A stretch of 16,947 bases of DNA from contig CAYFJO010000216.1 in NCBI GenBank assembly GCA_964343305.1, forward strand, positions 1 through 16,947, given 5' to 3'. Position numbers and translations under genes: made by a program. The notes beneath the pieces are model-generated. The model did not search any database. It had not been told where the DNA came from and was given only the letters and a program-made list of their open reading frames with translations. Source of the DNA: CAYFJO01 sp964343305 (GTDB lineage Bacteria; Planctomycetota; Planctomycetia; Pirellulales; Pirellulaceae). This document shows positions 1-8,255 of this stretch, piece after piece (position 1 is the stretch's first letter; each line of letters begins with the position of its first letter).

Positions 1-624
1 GCCACCGCAATTCATTTGAATCAGCCCAACTGGCACGTCGAGCTGTTCGTGGATGTTGCGGCCAAAAACATAACCAACCTCGGTGAATCCACGGCGGCCT
101 TTTTCCCGCGAACCATCACCAGCACGAACAGTTGTCTCCGGCGTACAGGTGGCCCAACCAAACGTGTCGTCAATGCCTTCGTTTCGCGGCGTATTTCCTG
201 AGATGTTGAACAGGCGAATCTTCGGAAAGTCGGCGGACCGTGATTGCTCACCCGTGACGGGCCGACCCATATTCGACTGTCCCCCACAAATCCACACTTC
301 ACCAAGCAACACATCCTTCAGCTTAATTTCATCTCCGCCTGCTGTCACGACGAGCGTGTGTGCCCTTCCATCCGATTTCATCGCTGGTAGTACGACTTGC
401 CACCTGCCGTTCGTGTCGGCGATGGCAATCGCGGATTCTCCGTTGATTTCAGTTTTGACTTTGCTTCCCGCGTCGGACCATCCCCAAACACGAATCGGTA
501 GTTCGTGCTGAAGGACCATGTGGTCGGTAAAAACCCGAGGCATTCGCAGTTCTGCCCTAGTAGCTGTCGTCACCGCAAAGACCACAACCGACGAGATAAA
601 TATCGATGCAGTTCGTTTACTCAT
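1..624 (-). CDS. Sialate O-acetylesterase family protein, N-terminal part (runs off left edge)
   Basis: The reverse strand is open from an ATG at 624 to base 1 (208 codons, no stop), so only the N-terminal part is present. Residues 1-24 look like a signal peptide (MSKRTASIF, then a hydrophobic stretch ending ATRA). The mature part starts with the family-typical pattern MPRVFTDHMVLQ and a beta-rich domain. It then has LLGEVWICGGQSNM, in which GQSNM (residues 115-119) carries the expected nucleophile Ser117. The visible end, VPVGLIQMNCGG, matches the conserved block before the rest of the SGNH-like catalytic domain. Known family members remove O-acetyl groups from sialic acids or other acetylated glycans; the real substrate here is unknown. 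It lies 56 bp downstream of the sulfatase on the same strand, so co-transcription is likely. The His/Asp part of the catalytic site is outside the window. Confidence 0.9.
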   Translation of the reverse strand, partial: MSKRTASIFISSVVVFAVTTATRAELRMPRVFTDHMVLQHELPIRVWGWSDAGSKVKTEINGESAIAIADTNGRWQVVLPAMKSDGRAHTLVVTAGGDEIKLKDVLLGEVWICGGQSNMGRPVTGEQSRSADFPKIRLFNISGNTPRNEGIDDTFGWATCTPETTVRAGDGSREKGRRGFTEVGYVFGRNIHEQLDVPVGLIQMNCGG

Positions 625-656
625 GAGCTGTCATTTCTCATTCTGATTGACTGTTG

Positions 657-675
657 TAGCGCGATATTTGCGCTA
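657..675 (-). other. Intercistronic stem-loop between sulfatase and acetylesterase
   Basis: TAGCGC at 657-662 and GCGCTA at 670-675 form a perfect 6-bp stem with a 7-base AT-rich loop, in the 56-bp gap between the sulfatase stop and the acetylesterase start. No T-run follows, so it is not a standard intrinsic terminator. It might be an mRNA processing or stability element; that role is inference. Confidence 0.3.
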
Positions 676-680
676 ACATT

Positions 681-2324
681 TCAGTCGTCCCAGTGGTCGT
701 CGATGATTTTCTGGATCCTTGGAAACCGTTTGTCGTTTTCGCCTAGCTTCTGGCGAAGTTCTCGCAATTTGCCCTTCAGTTCTTCTATTACATCCCCGTT
801 TAAGGCATCCTTGTAACGGTTGTGCATTTCGAGCGGGTCTTTTTCAAGATCATAGAATTCCCAGGCGGCTGGTGTGTTCCGCCAGTAGCGATTTCCCTCA
901 TGTCGTTCGACGACTCGACCACCGTGTACGTTGGTGAAGTCGGCTCCGTAGAAGAAGATGAGCTTGTAACGCTTCGTTCGGATTCCAAAATGTGCGGGGT
1001 TGTTGTGCCCATGGGCCATGTGCATCCAATAACGATAGTAGGTCCCTCGACGCCAATCTTTGGGTTCTTCTTCGCCGCGAATCGCAGCTAGGAAACTCCT
1101 CCCTTGCATGTAATCAGGCACTGGCACACCCGCCATTTCGAGCAAGGTGGGAGCAAAATCGGTGTTGTTGATGACCCAGTCACAGCGACGTCTTGATTTG
1201 GCATCATTTGGCGAACGAATAATCAGCGGCATTCGGATCGACTCTTCGTACATCCAGCGCTTATCAATGTAGTCATGCTCGCCGAGCATCATGCCCTGGT
1301 CGCTGGTGTAGACGACAATCGTGTTGTCCAGAAGCCCGTCCTTCTTCAAGTAATCCAGAAGACGCTGCAGGTTGTCATCGATGCCTTTTACGCATCGTAG
1401 ATACTCTTTCAGATAGAGCTGATAAGTGTGATGCGTCATTTCCCGATCGCTGGGTCTCTCCTTTCCCGTCAACTGCCGAACTTTCTTGCGGTAGTATGAA
1501 GACAGATTTCGCTTGCGCGGTTGCGGCGAGATTGTCGAACCGATGACGCCGACCAAGGAATCATTTTCTCCGCGGGTGGCGATGGAACCGAACTTTGGTC
1601 CAGGTTGGTCGTAAAGGTTGTCGGGCTCAGGGATGGACGCATCCTTCAAATAGTCTTCGTACCGCTTCGCATAAACAAACATGTCGTGTGGCGCTTTGAA
1701 ATGGTGCATCAGAAAGAATGGTTTGCTCCGATCGCGATTCTTCAGCCAATTCAAACTGACGTCGGTCAGTACGTCCGATGAATGCCCTTCGTAGTCTTTC
1801 ACCTCGATCTCGCGGCTCAGCGTGCTGTCAAAACGAACACGTCGTTTCGTTCCGCCTTCGCTCACGTGCAACGTCGGGTTCATGTAGCGTCCTTGCCCCG
1901 CTATGACAGCGAAGTAGTCGAAAAACTTGGGCGATTCTTTGAGATGCCATTTGCCAACAACCGCCGTTTGGTAACCTGCCGTCTGCATTTGTTGGGAAAG
2001 GTAGTTCCGATCCCCGGGCAGCGCGTCGTAGAGATCAAGGACGCCGTTTCGATGCGAATACTGCCCAGTCATGACGCTGGCGCGACTTGGCGTACAGATC
2101 GAATTTGTGCAGAAGACATTGTCGAAAACCACCCCGCCCCGGGCGAACCGATCCAGGTTGGGCGTCGGATTCAGCTTGGCTAACCGCGACCCGTAGATCC
2201 CCATCGCTTGATAGCTGTGATCATCCGACATGATGAACAAGATGTTTGGGCGATCAGCAGCGGCGACCTCACCAGCCGTCCAAACAAACAATAGCCACAC
2301 CATTACAAGTCGAGCATGCGTCAT
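681..2324 (-). CDS. Exported type I sulfatase (formylglycine-dependent)
   Basis: A 547-residue arylsulfatase-superfamily enzyme that hydrolyses sulfate esters, probably on algal or other sulfated polysaccharides. Residues 1-23 form a signal peptide ending AAA. RPNILFIMSDDHS supplies metal-binding Asp34/Asp35. CTPSRASVMTG (residues 77-87) is the sulfatase signature, in which Cys77 is converted to formylglycine by a separate maturation enzyme. GKWHL gives Lys125 and His127. YTSDQGMMLGEHD near residue 340 is the second metal-binding block, and Lys in DKRWMYEESIRMP is the usual sulfate-contacting Lys. The end (FGIRTKRYKLIFFYG, then WEFYDLEKDPLEMHN) is the typical C-terminal subdomain (DUF4976-like). 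Length is normal and all key residues are present. A weak GGGA lies before the ATG at 2324. It heads an apparent operon with the acetylesterase. Substrate class cannot be read from the sequence. Confidence 0.95.
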   Translation of the reverse strand: MTHARLVMVWLLFVWTAGEVAAADRPNILFIMSDDHSYQAMGIYGSRLAKLNPTPNLDRFARGGVVFDNVFCTNSICTPSRASVMTGQYSHRNGVLDLYDALPGDRNYLSQQMQTAGYQTAVVGKWHLKESPKFFDYFAVIAGQGRYMNPTLHVSEGGTKRRVRFDSTLSREIEVKDYEGHSSDVLTDVSLNWLKNRDRSKPFFLMHHFKAPHDMFVYAKRYEDYLKDASIPEPDNLYDQPGPKFGSIATRGENDSLVGVIGSTISPQPRKRNLSSYYRKKVRQLTGKERPSDREMTHHTYQLYLKEYLRCVKGIDDNLQRLLDYLKKDGLLDNTIVVYTSDQGMMLGEHDYIDKRWMYEESIRMPLIIRSPNDAKSRRRCDWVINNTDFAPTLLEMAGVPVPDYMQGRSFLAAIRGEEEPKDWRRGTYYRYWMHMAHGHNNPAHFGIRTKRYKLIFFYGADFTNVHGGRVVERHEGNRYWRNTPAAWEFYDLEKDPLEMHNRYKDALNGDVIEELKGKLRELRQKLGENDKRFPRIQKIIDDHWDD

Positions 2325-2818
2325 TCGTATCCCGTTGTAATCTGTCGGTATTCACTTTCAAAGCCAGGCAAAACTTTCTTGCTTTGAGTGCTCCGAACAC
2401 ACCCCGATTATCATAGCATGCGCATGTTTGGCAGCAACACGCAGACGGGGCGACGACAACGACGCGCTAGAAAGCAGTTTTGTTGGCAAATACGTGTCCC
2501 TTGGGAGCGCCGGCGGAGTCGGTCCTCCCACCTCCCGCAAATTCGAGTCTGGTGCAGAACGCGGAGGTGGCTCTGCGCGCAGAGCGCAATGCTTGGCCGC
2601 TCTCTGCTCTGCTCGCAGCTATCATCGCTCTCGGCTCGCTCTCAATTGCTACTCTGTTGTCCAACTAATTCGACCATCCAACACCGCCTTCTCGCTGGGC
2701 CGCAGCATCCGTGCGGCGGGTGGGAGACCAATAGGTCGTGAATCCCGCTGCCGTAGTTCCTCAAAAGACGCAAGACTTGCCAGGAGTTATTACACTTTGC
2801 TGGTAGAATTCACTTCAG
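2325..2818. other. Intergenic region of 494 bp with palindromes; no convincing gene
   Basis: This lies between divergent genes (sulfatase leftward, membrane kinase rightward) and must hold both promoters, but I could not identify a clear -35/-10 pair. Several frames stay open by chance because the middle is GC-rich. Notable structures are TCAAAGC/GCTTTGA at 2358-2364 and 2381-2387; CATGCGCATG at 2417-2426; a 16-bp perfect palindrome at 2570-2585; and two competing long-range pairings. CCACCTCC (2528-2535) can pair with GGAGGTGG (2563-2570), while GGTCCTCCCACC (2521-2532) can pair, with one bulged C, with GGTGGGAGACC (2719-2729). It could be a structured leader RNA, a small RNA, or a decayed repeat. 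Confidence 0.5.
2570..2585. repeat. 16-bp perfect palindrome
   Basis: GCTCTGCGCGCAGAGC reads identically on both strands. It sits in the GC-rich centre of the sulfatase-kinase intergenic region and is much longer than chance palindromes elsewhere in the window. It could be a dimeric regulator site or a tight hairpin in a leader RNA; there is no direct evidence for either. Confidence 0.45.
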
Positions 2819-5800
2819 GTGATCAACGTGCATGGCGACAATCTCAAAATTGATGAATCGATTGTAGGAAAGTTCGAGGTTGCGTGGTTGGAAGGCAAAC
2901 CATTGCCAATCGAAGACTGCCTTGTAGACAAAGACGATCCGCGGTACTTGGGTACGCTCACGGAGTTGGTGTTAATTGAACTTGAATTCGCCAGTGGCGT
3001 CGACCAATCGGTGGATGTTAGTGCTGAGACGATCGCTCAACCGCAGTTGGTCGAGCAATATTTGGAACGATTTCCTCGCTTGAACACACCCGAGATCGTC
3101 AAGCGGTTGGTCCAGCAAGAGTTCTATGTCCGCCAAAAATACGGTGCTGCGCCACGGGTCGACGAATACGAGAAGCGATTCCCAAAGATCGTTCATGGCT
3201 CCGAGGACTTGCCAATCAAAAGTGAATTTGGGGCGACAGTTGCCAGAGATGTGGAATCGGGCACGACAATTGACAAATACAAGCTTTTGCAAAAGATTGG
3301 CGAGGGCGGATTCGGCGAGGTGTACATGGCTGAGCAGGTCGAGCCTGTTCGTCGCCGCGTGGCCTTGAAAGTCATCAAGCCAGGTATGGACAGTCGGTCT
3401 GTCGTTGCGCGTTTTGAATCCGAACGCCAGGCTCTGGCGATGATGGACCATGAAAATGTCGCTCGGGTTTTTGACGGTGGCACGACCGAGTCAGGGCGCC
3501 CCTATTTTGTCATGGAACTCGTCAAAGGAATTCCCATCACGCAGTATTGCGACAACAACAAACTAATGCTCCGACAGCGTCTCGAACTCTTCCTCCCTGT
3601 CTGCCGCGCTTTGCAACATGCGCATCAAAAAGGAATCATCCACCGTGATGTAAAGCCGTCGAACGTGCTGATCGCGTTGTATGACGGCGAGCCGGTTCCT
3701 AAAGTCATCGATTTTGGTGTGGCCAAGGCGATCGAGCAGCCATTGACCGAGAAAACGATGTTCACTCAGTACGGCCAGGTTATTGGCACTCCGCTTTATA
3801 TGAGTCCCGAACAAGCCGAAATGAACCAGTTGGACATCGACACACGTAGCGATGTCTATTCGCTTGGTGTTCTTCTATACGAACTGTTGACCGGCACAAC
3901 TCCACTACAAGCTGAGCAACTTCGATCGGCCGCGTTTGTTGAAATGTTGCGGATCATACGCGAAGTCGAACCGCCGACACCGAGTAATCGCCTCAGCACT
4001 TCGGGCGAGGCGATTGCGGCCATCTCCGCCCATCGCAAAACCGATCCAGGCAAACTCGGGAAGGTCGTGCGAGGAGAGTTGGATTGGATCGTGATGAAGG
4101 CATTGGAGAAGGACCGAACACGTCGCTACGAATCGGCGAGTGCCTTCGCGGCCGACATTCAACGTCATTTGGAAAACGAGCCAGTCGATGCGGGGCCACC
4201 TTCAGCGACTTACCGGCTGCGCAAGTTCGCGACGAAACACCGCGTAGCCTTGACCACCGTCTCGGCATTCGTCTTTGTTTTGCTCGCCGGAATCATCGCC
4301 AGCACTTGGCTGGCCATCGATGCGCACGAGCAGCGAAAGATTGCAAACAAAGAGCGCCAAGGCGCGGAGTCCGCTCGCGACGAAACACAGTCGCAACTCG
4401 CGACAAACTACTGGCAAAGTGGAGTCGTCCAACGCGACGTATTCGAGAACCGATTAAAGGCGGCACACTATTTCATGAAGGCCGCCGAGGAGTTTGATAA
4501 ATCTCCACAGAGATCGCGAAACGCGCAGCTTGCCGCAGAATCTCTCACACGTCATGTAAAACTCGAAGCAATACTCGACTGTGAGTCATCCGTCGTCGGA
4601 GTTGTGTTTAGCGCGGACGAGACCCGTGTGTTGACATGGAGCGTTGACGGGACGGTGCGCATCTTTGACACCAAGTCCGGGGAGCAACTTGTCAAGTCAA
4701 CACACGACGGTGCAGTGATTGGTGCGGTTTTTAGTCGAAAAGACGAGCGGATTCTGAGTTGGGCCTACGATCACTCAGCTCGGATTTGGGACGCCCAGTC
4801 GGGTGATCAGATTGTTGAATTGAAACACGACTCGATTCTCGGGGCTGCCTTCAGCCATAACGAGAAACGTGTCGTAACCTGGGGTGGGTTTTCTGGTGAA
4901 CCGAGCAAAATCCGCGTGTGGGATTCACAAACAGGCAAGATTCTGACGCAGGGCAGCCACACAGACTCGGTTGTCGGCGCAGCCTTTAATCGAACCGATG
5001 CCAAAATTCTAAGCTGGAGTTTTGATAACACTGCACGACTCTGGGACGCCGAATCGGGGGAATCGGAGGCGGCATTCAAACACGGGGCTCCAAAGGGCCA
5101 AGGCCAGATGTTTCCGGCACACGTCTACGGCGCGGTCTTCTCACACGATGAAAGCCAAGTTTTGACATGGAGCGACATTGGCATTCATCTTTGGAACGCC
5201 CGTTCGCAGGAGTTGGTTTTCGAATCTGAAATGGCATTTTCGAAAGGTGCATCGTTTAGTCGTGACGAAAGTCGCATTCTTGGATGGGGATCGGGAGGAA
5301 CGAGATTGTGGGACGCCAAGAACGGCAATTTGGTTTTCGAGTTCAAGCACGATGGATTCGTCGATGGTGTCGTCGTCAGCGATGACGAGCGCCAAATCCT
5401 AACGTGGGGAACGCGAGGTTATGCTACGTATGACGTTGCCAAGGGTAGTTGCCGACTGTGGAATGTCGAGACCGGTGAATCCCTCGAATCGGAACACGAT
5501 TCACGGGTTCATGACGCGACTTTCAGAAGGAAAGACGATCGAGTTATTAGTTGGAGTCAGCATGGAGAAACTGGCCGAGTCTCTATCCAAGTTCGCGACG
5601 GTAACGGCCGCGTGCAATTTGTGGAATTGAAACACAACGAGAAGGTGCACGGGGTCACTGTCACTCAGGATGGTGAGGGCATCATGAGTTGGAGCGAGGA
5701 CGGTAGCGTAAGGCTGTGGTCCATGAATTTGGAGAAACAACCGCCACTCGCAACTTCTTATCGCAGTGTGAGTGCTTCTGATGACAAACGCCGCATACTT

Positions 5801-7150
5801 ACCTTGGACGAAAACGCAATCGCACGGGGCTGGAATGCAAACACGTGCGAGCAACAATTTGAAGTCCAACTTGCGAAGAATGTTGAAGGCTCGCTTCTTT
5901 GCCGAAAAAAGGCCGCGATTTTGATTTGGAACGATGACATCACAGAACTCTGGGACACGCGAACCGGAAAGATGATCGTTCAGTTTCCTAGCGTCTCACC
6001 GTTTCGCGGTTCACAGCTAAGCCACAACGATGAGCGGCTTCTTACTTGGGGCGGAGGTTGGTTGCCCGGCGATCCCAGTTTCTTCCAAATCTGGGACACC
6101 AACACCGGAGAGTCTCTTGCCAAGATCAAACACGACATCGCCATTATTGGTGCGACGTTCAATCAAGACAGTAGCCGCGTATTGACTTGGAATGGCAATG
6201 GGACGGTGATTCTATGGAACGCTGCGACAACGAAACAGATTCTTCGTCTGGAACACGGCGACGAAGTACGCGACGTACAATTCCGTGATGGCGAATCCCA
6301 AATCCTGAGTCTCAGCGGCAGCGCTATTAAACTGTGGGACTTGACCGGCAAACTTCTCGTGCAATTCAGACACAAAGCGCCCAAGAATCCAAACGCACCG
6401 GAATTGTATCCTTCTCCTGATGTTGGCGGGTACGTGTTCGACCTGGATGGAGACGACTTATTGACTTGGGCTGGAATATCTGGAGTCGCCTCGCTCGATT
6501 CCACTAGCATGGTCGTTGATCCGATGGGTGCACTGTCTAAACACAGATTTTCTGGGGGAGAGTTGCGATTATGGGATGCTAAGACTGGGGAACTGCACTA
6601 TCAACGTCGACGAAAGGACGCAATTGGAGGCGCCGCATTTAGTCGGGACTCGACCCGCGCATTGAGTTGGGGTGGCTCCTGGGACGCCGGCTCAATAAGT
6701 GTGTGGGAGCTTTCAACAGGGAAGTTGCTCTTTCAAACCGATTTCGAAAACTCCGTTACCGGCGCAGCGTATAACGAAGATCAGTCTCGCATTCTCTGTT
6801 GGACTCGTGACGGAATCGTGCGATTGTTAGACAGCACGACCGGCGACATCGTGACGACATTCAAGCATGGATCAGATGTGGCTTTCGCCAGATTTCACGA
6901 TGATGAAACCCAAGTTCTCATTGTCAACCGCTCAGCTCCGCCGAGATTCTGGAATGTTGACGTCGACAAGGAGTGGCCGCGCGAGTGGCTAGAACTGCGA
7001 CTGGAATCTCGCACTGGAACGCGGCTTGATGAAATTGGAGATGTCAAAGCGCTTTCCTGCGACGAGTGGCAAAAGCGAAAACGCCGGATTGAAATGATTC
7101 GTGATAAATCGAACGCTGGCTCCATGAACCTGAGCTTGCATCAAGAATGA
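2819..7150 (+). CDS. Membrane Ser/Thr protein kinase with about 18 C-terminal WD40-like blades
   Basis: A 1443-residue protein. Residues 1-150 are a planctomycete-type leader with two related short motifs (EQYLERFP, DEYEKRFP). Residues about 155-460 are a complete Hanks-type kinase: glycine loop GEGGFG (161-166), ATP-binding Lys184, HRDVKPSN (His275-Asp277), DFG at 298-300, and the activation-segment end GTPLYMSPEQA. One hydrophobic segment at about 478-500 follows, then a charged helical linker, then WD40-like repeats from about 590 to 1400. Fifteen of the 18 blades have Trp where canonical repeats have a small residue (LTWS, LSWG), giving a pattern like ILTWSxDGTVRLWD. With a cytoplasmic kinase and a single membrane pass, the blades should lie outside the cytoplasm and could act as a sensor or docking surface; this topology is inferred. 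The GTG at 2819 is chosen because TAG at 2804 closes the frame and no ATG precedes the kinase loop; GTG at 2828 is possible. Shine-Dalgarno is weak or absent. Confidence 0.95.
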   Translation: MINVHGDNLKIDESIVGKFEVAWLEGKPLPIEDCLVDKDDPRYLGTLTELVLIELEFASGVDQSVDVSAETIAQPQLVEQYLERFPRLNTPEIVKRLVQQEFYVRQKYGAAPRVDEYEKRFPKIVHGSEDLPIKSEFGATVARDVESGTTIDKYKLLQKIGEGGFGEVYMAEQVEPVRRRVALKVIKPGMDSRSVVARFESERQALAMMDHENVARVFDGGTTESGRPYFVMELVKGIPITQYCDNNKLMLRQRLELFLPVCRALQHAHQKGIIHRDVKPSNVLIALYDGEPVPKVIDFGVAKAIEQPLTEKTMFTQYGQVIGTPLYMSPEQAEMNQLDIDTRSDVYSLGVLLYELLTGTTPLQAEQLRSAAFVEMLRIIREVEPPTPSNRLSTSGEAIAAISAHRKTDPGKLGKVVRGELDWIVMKALEKDRTRRYESASAFAADIQRHLENEPVDAGPPSATYRLRKFATKHRVALTTVSAFVFVLLAGIIASTWLAIDAHEQRKIANKERQGAESARDETQSQLATNYWQSGVVQRDVFENRLKAAHYFMKAAEEFDKSPQRSRNAQLAAESLTRHVKLEAILDCESSVVGVVFSADETRVLTWSVDGTVRIFDTKSGEQLVKSTHDGAVIGAVFSRKDERILSWAYDHSARIWDAQSGDQIVELKHDSILGAAFSHNEKRVVTWGGFSGEPSKIRVWDSQTGKILTQGSHTDSVVGAAFNRTDAKILSWSFDNTARLWDAESGESEAAFKHGAPKGQGQMFPAHVYGAVFSHDESQVLTWSDIGIHLWNARSQELVFESEMAFSKGASFSRDESRILGWGSGGTRLWDAKNGNLVFEFKHDGFVDGVVVSDDERQILTWGTRGYATYDVAKGSCRLWNVETGESLESEHDSRVHDATFRRKDDRVISWSQHGETGRVSIQVRDGNGRVQFVELKHNEKVHGVTVTQDGEGIMSWSEDGSVRLWSMNLEKQPPLATSYRSVSASDDKRRILTLDENAIARGWNANTCEQQFEVQLAKNVEGSLLCRKKAAILIWNDDITELWDTRTGKMIVQFPSVSPFRGSQLSHNDERLLTWGGGWLPGDPSFFQIWDTNTGESLAKIKHDIAIIGATFNQDSSRVLTWNGNGTVILWNAATTKQILRLEHGDEVRDVQFRDGESQILSLSGSAIKLWDLTGKLLVQFRHKAPKNPNAPELYPSPDVGGYVFDLDGDDLLTWAGISGVASLDSTSMVVDPMGALSKHRFSGGELRLWDAKTGELHYQRRRKDAIGGAAFSRDSTRALSWGGSWDAGSISVWELSTGKLLFQTDFENSVTGAAYNEDQSRILCWTRDGIVRLLDSTTGDIVTTFKHGSDVAFARFHDDETQVLIVNRSAPPRFWNVDVDKEWPREWLELRLESRTGTRLDEIGDVKALSCDEWQKRKRRIEMIRDKSNAGSMNLSLHQE

Positions 7151-7221
7151 CCAAGTGAGGATCCTCTTGCGTGCCCAACCACTGAGCCAGTTCTTTCAAG
7201 TCCGCTGCTCCCCATTGTCAC

Positions 7222-7833
7222 TTACGCATTCGGCAAGTTCTTCTTGATCCAATCTTCCGCCGATTCAGCTTCAAGATTTCCGATTGCTGTCGTTGCCAGT
7301 TTTTGCTGAGCCTGTTGAACTCGACGGCTAACCATCTTGCTTTCGATGGCTTCATCTTCACTTAGGCCGAGCTTTGTAAGCATACCTCTCACCCATTCGC
7401 CAAAATAGATTTGCAAAAGAGGGTCGTCGAGGGCCAGGTGATGCGACATTCGACAGCGACAAGGAAACTCTTCGGCAAACTGCGACAGTTTCTCATCGAC
7501 CGAGCGCAACGGATGCCGCTCGGCCACGATTAGTTCGATGATATCGTTCTTGCCGAGGTTAAGCTTGCTCGCAATTTCCGGTGAAGCCTTGTCGGCGAGC
7601 GTAGCCATAACCGGAATACCACCCATGTACTCCCCAGCAATCCCGCTCAGTTGTTCAACAGTGTTGGCAAAGTGGCCGATCAAAAGCACGGCTACCGAGT
7701 CCTTATTCGGCCGCTCAACAAGCTCTTTTGCAAGTCCCTTGAATTTCGCTTGTTGTGATATCCAAATTCGATCGTTAACGACTTGAATGGGCGAATTCGA
7801 ATTGTTGCCGAACAAGAAACTAAACAAGCCCAT
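7222..7833 (-). CDS. SecA NBD2-like small protein lacking the SecA motor
   Basis: A 203-residue soluble protein. Its second half follows the end of SecA nucleotide-binding domain 2: AERHPLRSVDEKL (104-116) matches the SecA segment TERHESRRIDNQL; ALDDPLLQIY (134-143) matches LEDDLMRIF; and LGLSEDEAIESKMVSR followed by RVQQAQQKL (155-179) matches the SecA helix with MVTRAIExAQKK. The first half (KFKGLAKELVER, then VAVLLIGHFANTVEQL) fits the opening NBD2 strand and helix. There is no Walker A or DEAD box (NBD1 is absent), and the SecA arginine-finger motif QLRGRxGRQGDPG is replaced by SQFAEEFPCRC, so ATPase activity is unlikely. The start is the ATG at 7833, not the in-frame ATG at 7905, because GGAGA lies 6-8 bases upstream and the start sits in the last 14 bases of the preceding gene, implying translational coupling. 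A role in export or as an adaptor is inference. It converges on the kinase gene 71 bp away. Confidence 0.75.
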   Translation of the reverse strand: MGLFSFLFGNNSNSPIQVVNDRIWISQQAKFKGLAKELVERPNKDSVAVLLIGHFANTVEQLSGIAGEYMGGIPVMATLADKASPEIASKLNLGKNDIIELIVAERHPLRSVDEKLSQFAEEFPCRCRMSHHLALDDPLLQIYFGEWVRGMLTKLGLSEDEAIESKMVSRRVQQAQQKLATTAIGNLEAESAEDWIKKNLPNA

Positions 7834-8050
7834 TATCGTTCTCCATGTCAGCGTCGCTCGAACCATCTTCTTGTTTTGGCAAGACATCGGCAAGGATGGC
7901 TTCAAGTTCTCTCAAATGATCACCCGTTGCCGTAAGAAGAATCACAGCCCTGTTCCGGTCAGTACTTTCGACGTTCCGCACGCCATAGCCAAATTCCTTT
8001 AGTCGCCGCCTGGTTTGTGAAGCGATCAATTTAACGAATAGTTTGTTCAT
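7820..8050 (-). CDS. Small hypothetical protein, coupled to the SecA-like gene
   Basis: A 76-residue protein that I do not recognise. It has a basic N-terminal helix (MNKLFVKLIASQTRRRLKEF), a strand-helix region (RAVILLTATGDHLRELEAILADVL), and an acidic, probably disordered tail (KQEDGSSDADMENDN). There is no signal peptide or membrane segment. Its final codons contain the Shine-Dalgarno and start of the SecA-like gene (14-bp overlap), so the two are probably made together and may interact. No clear Shine-Dalgarno precedes the ATG at 8050. The overlap is the main reason to accept it as a real gene. Confidence 0.65.
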   Translation of the reverse strand: MNKLFVKLIASQTRRRLKEFGYGVRNVESTDRNRAVILLTATGDHLRELEAILADVLPKQEDGSSDADMENDNGLV

Positions 8051-8255
8051 GACAAAGGATCGCTCGTTAAACGTGGCCGTGAACCGCGGCCGCTAACAAT
8101 GTTTGTTCGCTAAACCGCCGAAGCGGGGACTTTTGCGATTTTGTTGCTGCTGCGTCCTGATATAGAATTCAATCGGTGGTCGACGTTTCACTATGTTGCG
8201 AGCATCGGCGTCGGATGTGCAAACCCGTTGGTCGAATTTGTAAGAGAGAATTCCA

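Noticed and set aside
2480..2668. 62-residue open frame with a hydrophobic C-terminal stretch
   Set aside because: It overlaps open frames on both strands in a GC-rich intergenic block, has no Shine-Dalgarno and no recognisable family; openness looks like a composition effect.
2428..2853. 141-residue plus-strand open frame running into the kinase start
   Set aside because: Overlaps the kinase N-terminus in another frame and gives a low-complexity Arg/Ser-rich protein.
7157..7166. GAGGATCCTC palindrome between the converging kinase and SecA-like genes
   Set aside because: Only 10 bp, no loop or T-run; not distinguishable from chance.
8143..8170. Possible promoter before ExbD (TTGCTG and TATAGA)
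   Set aside because: Spacing between the boxes is about 11 bp, too short for a sigma-70 promoter.
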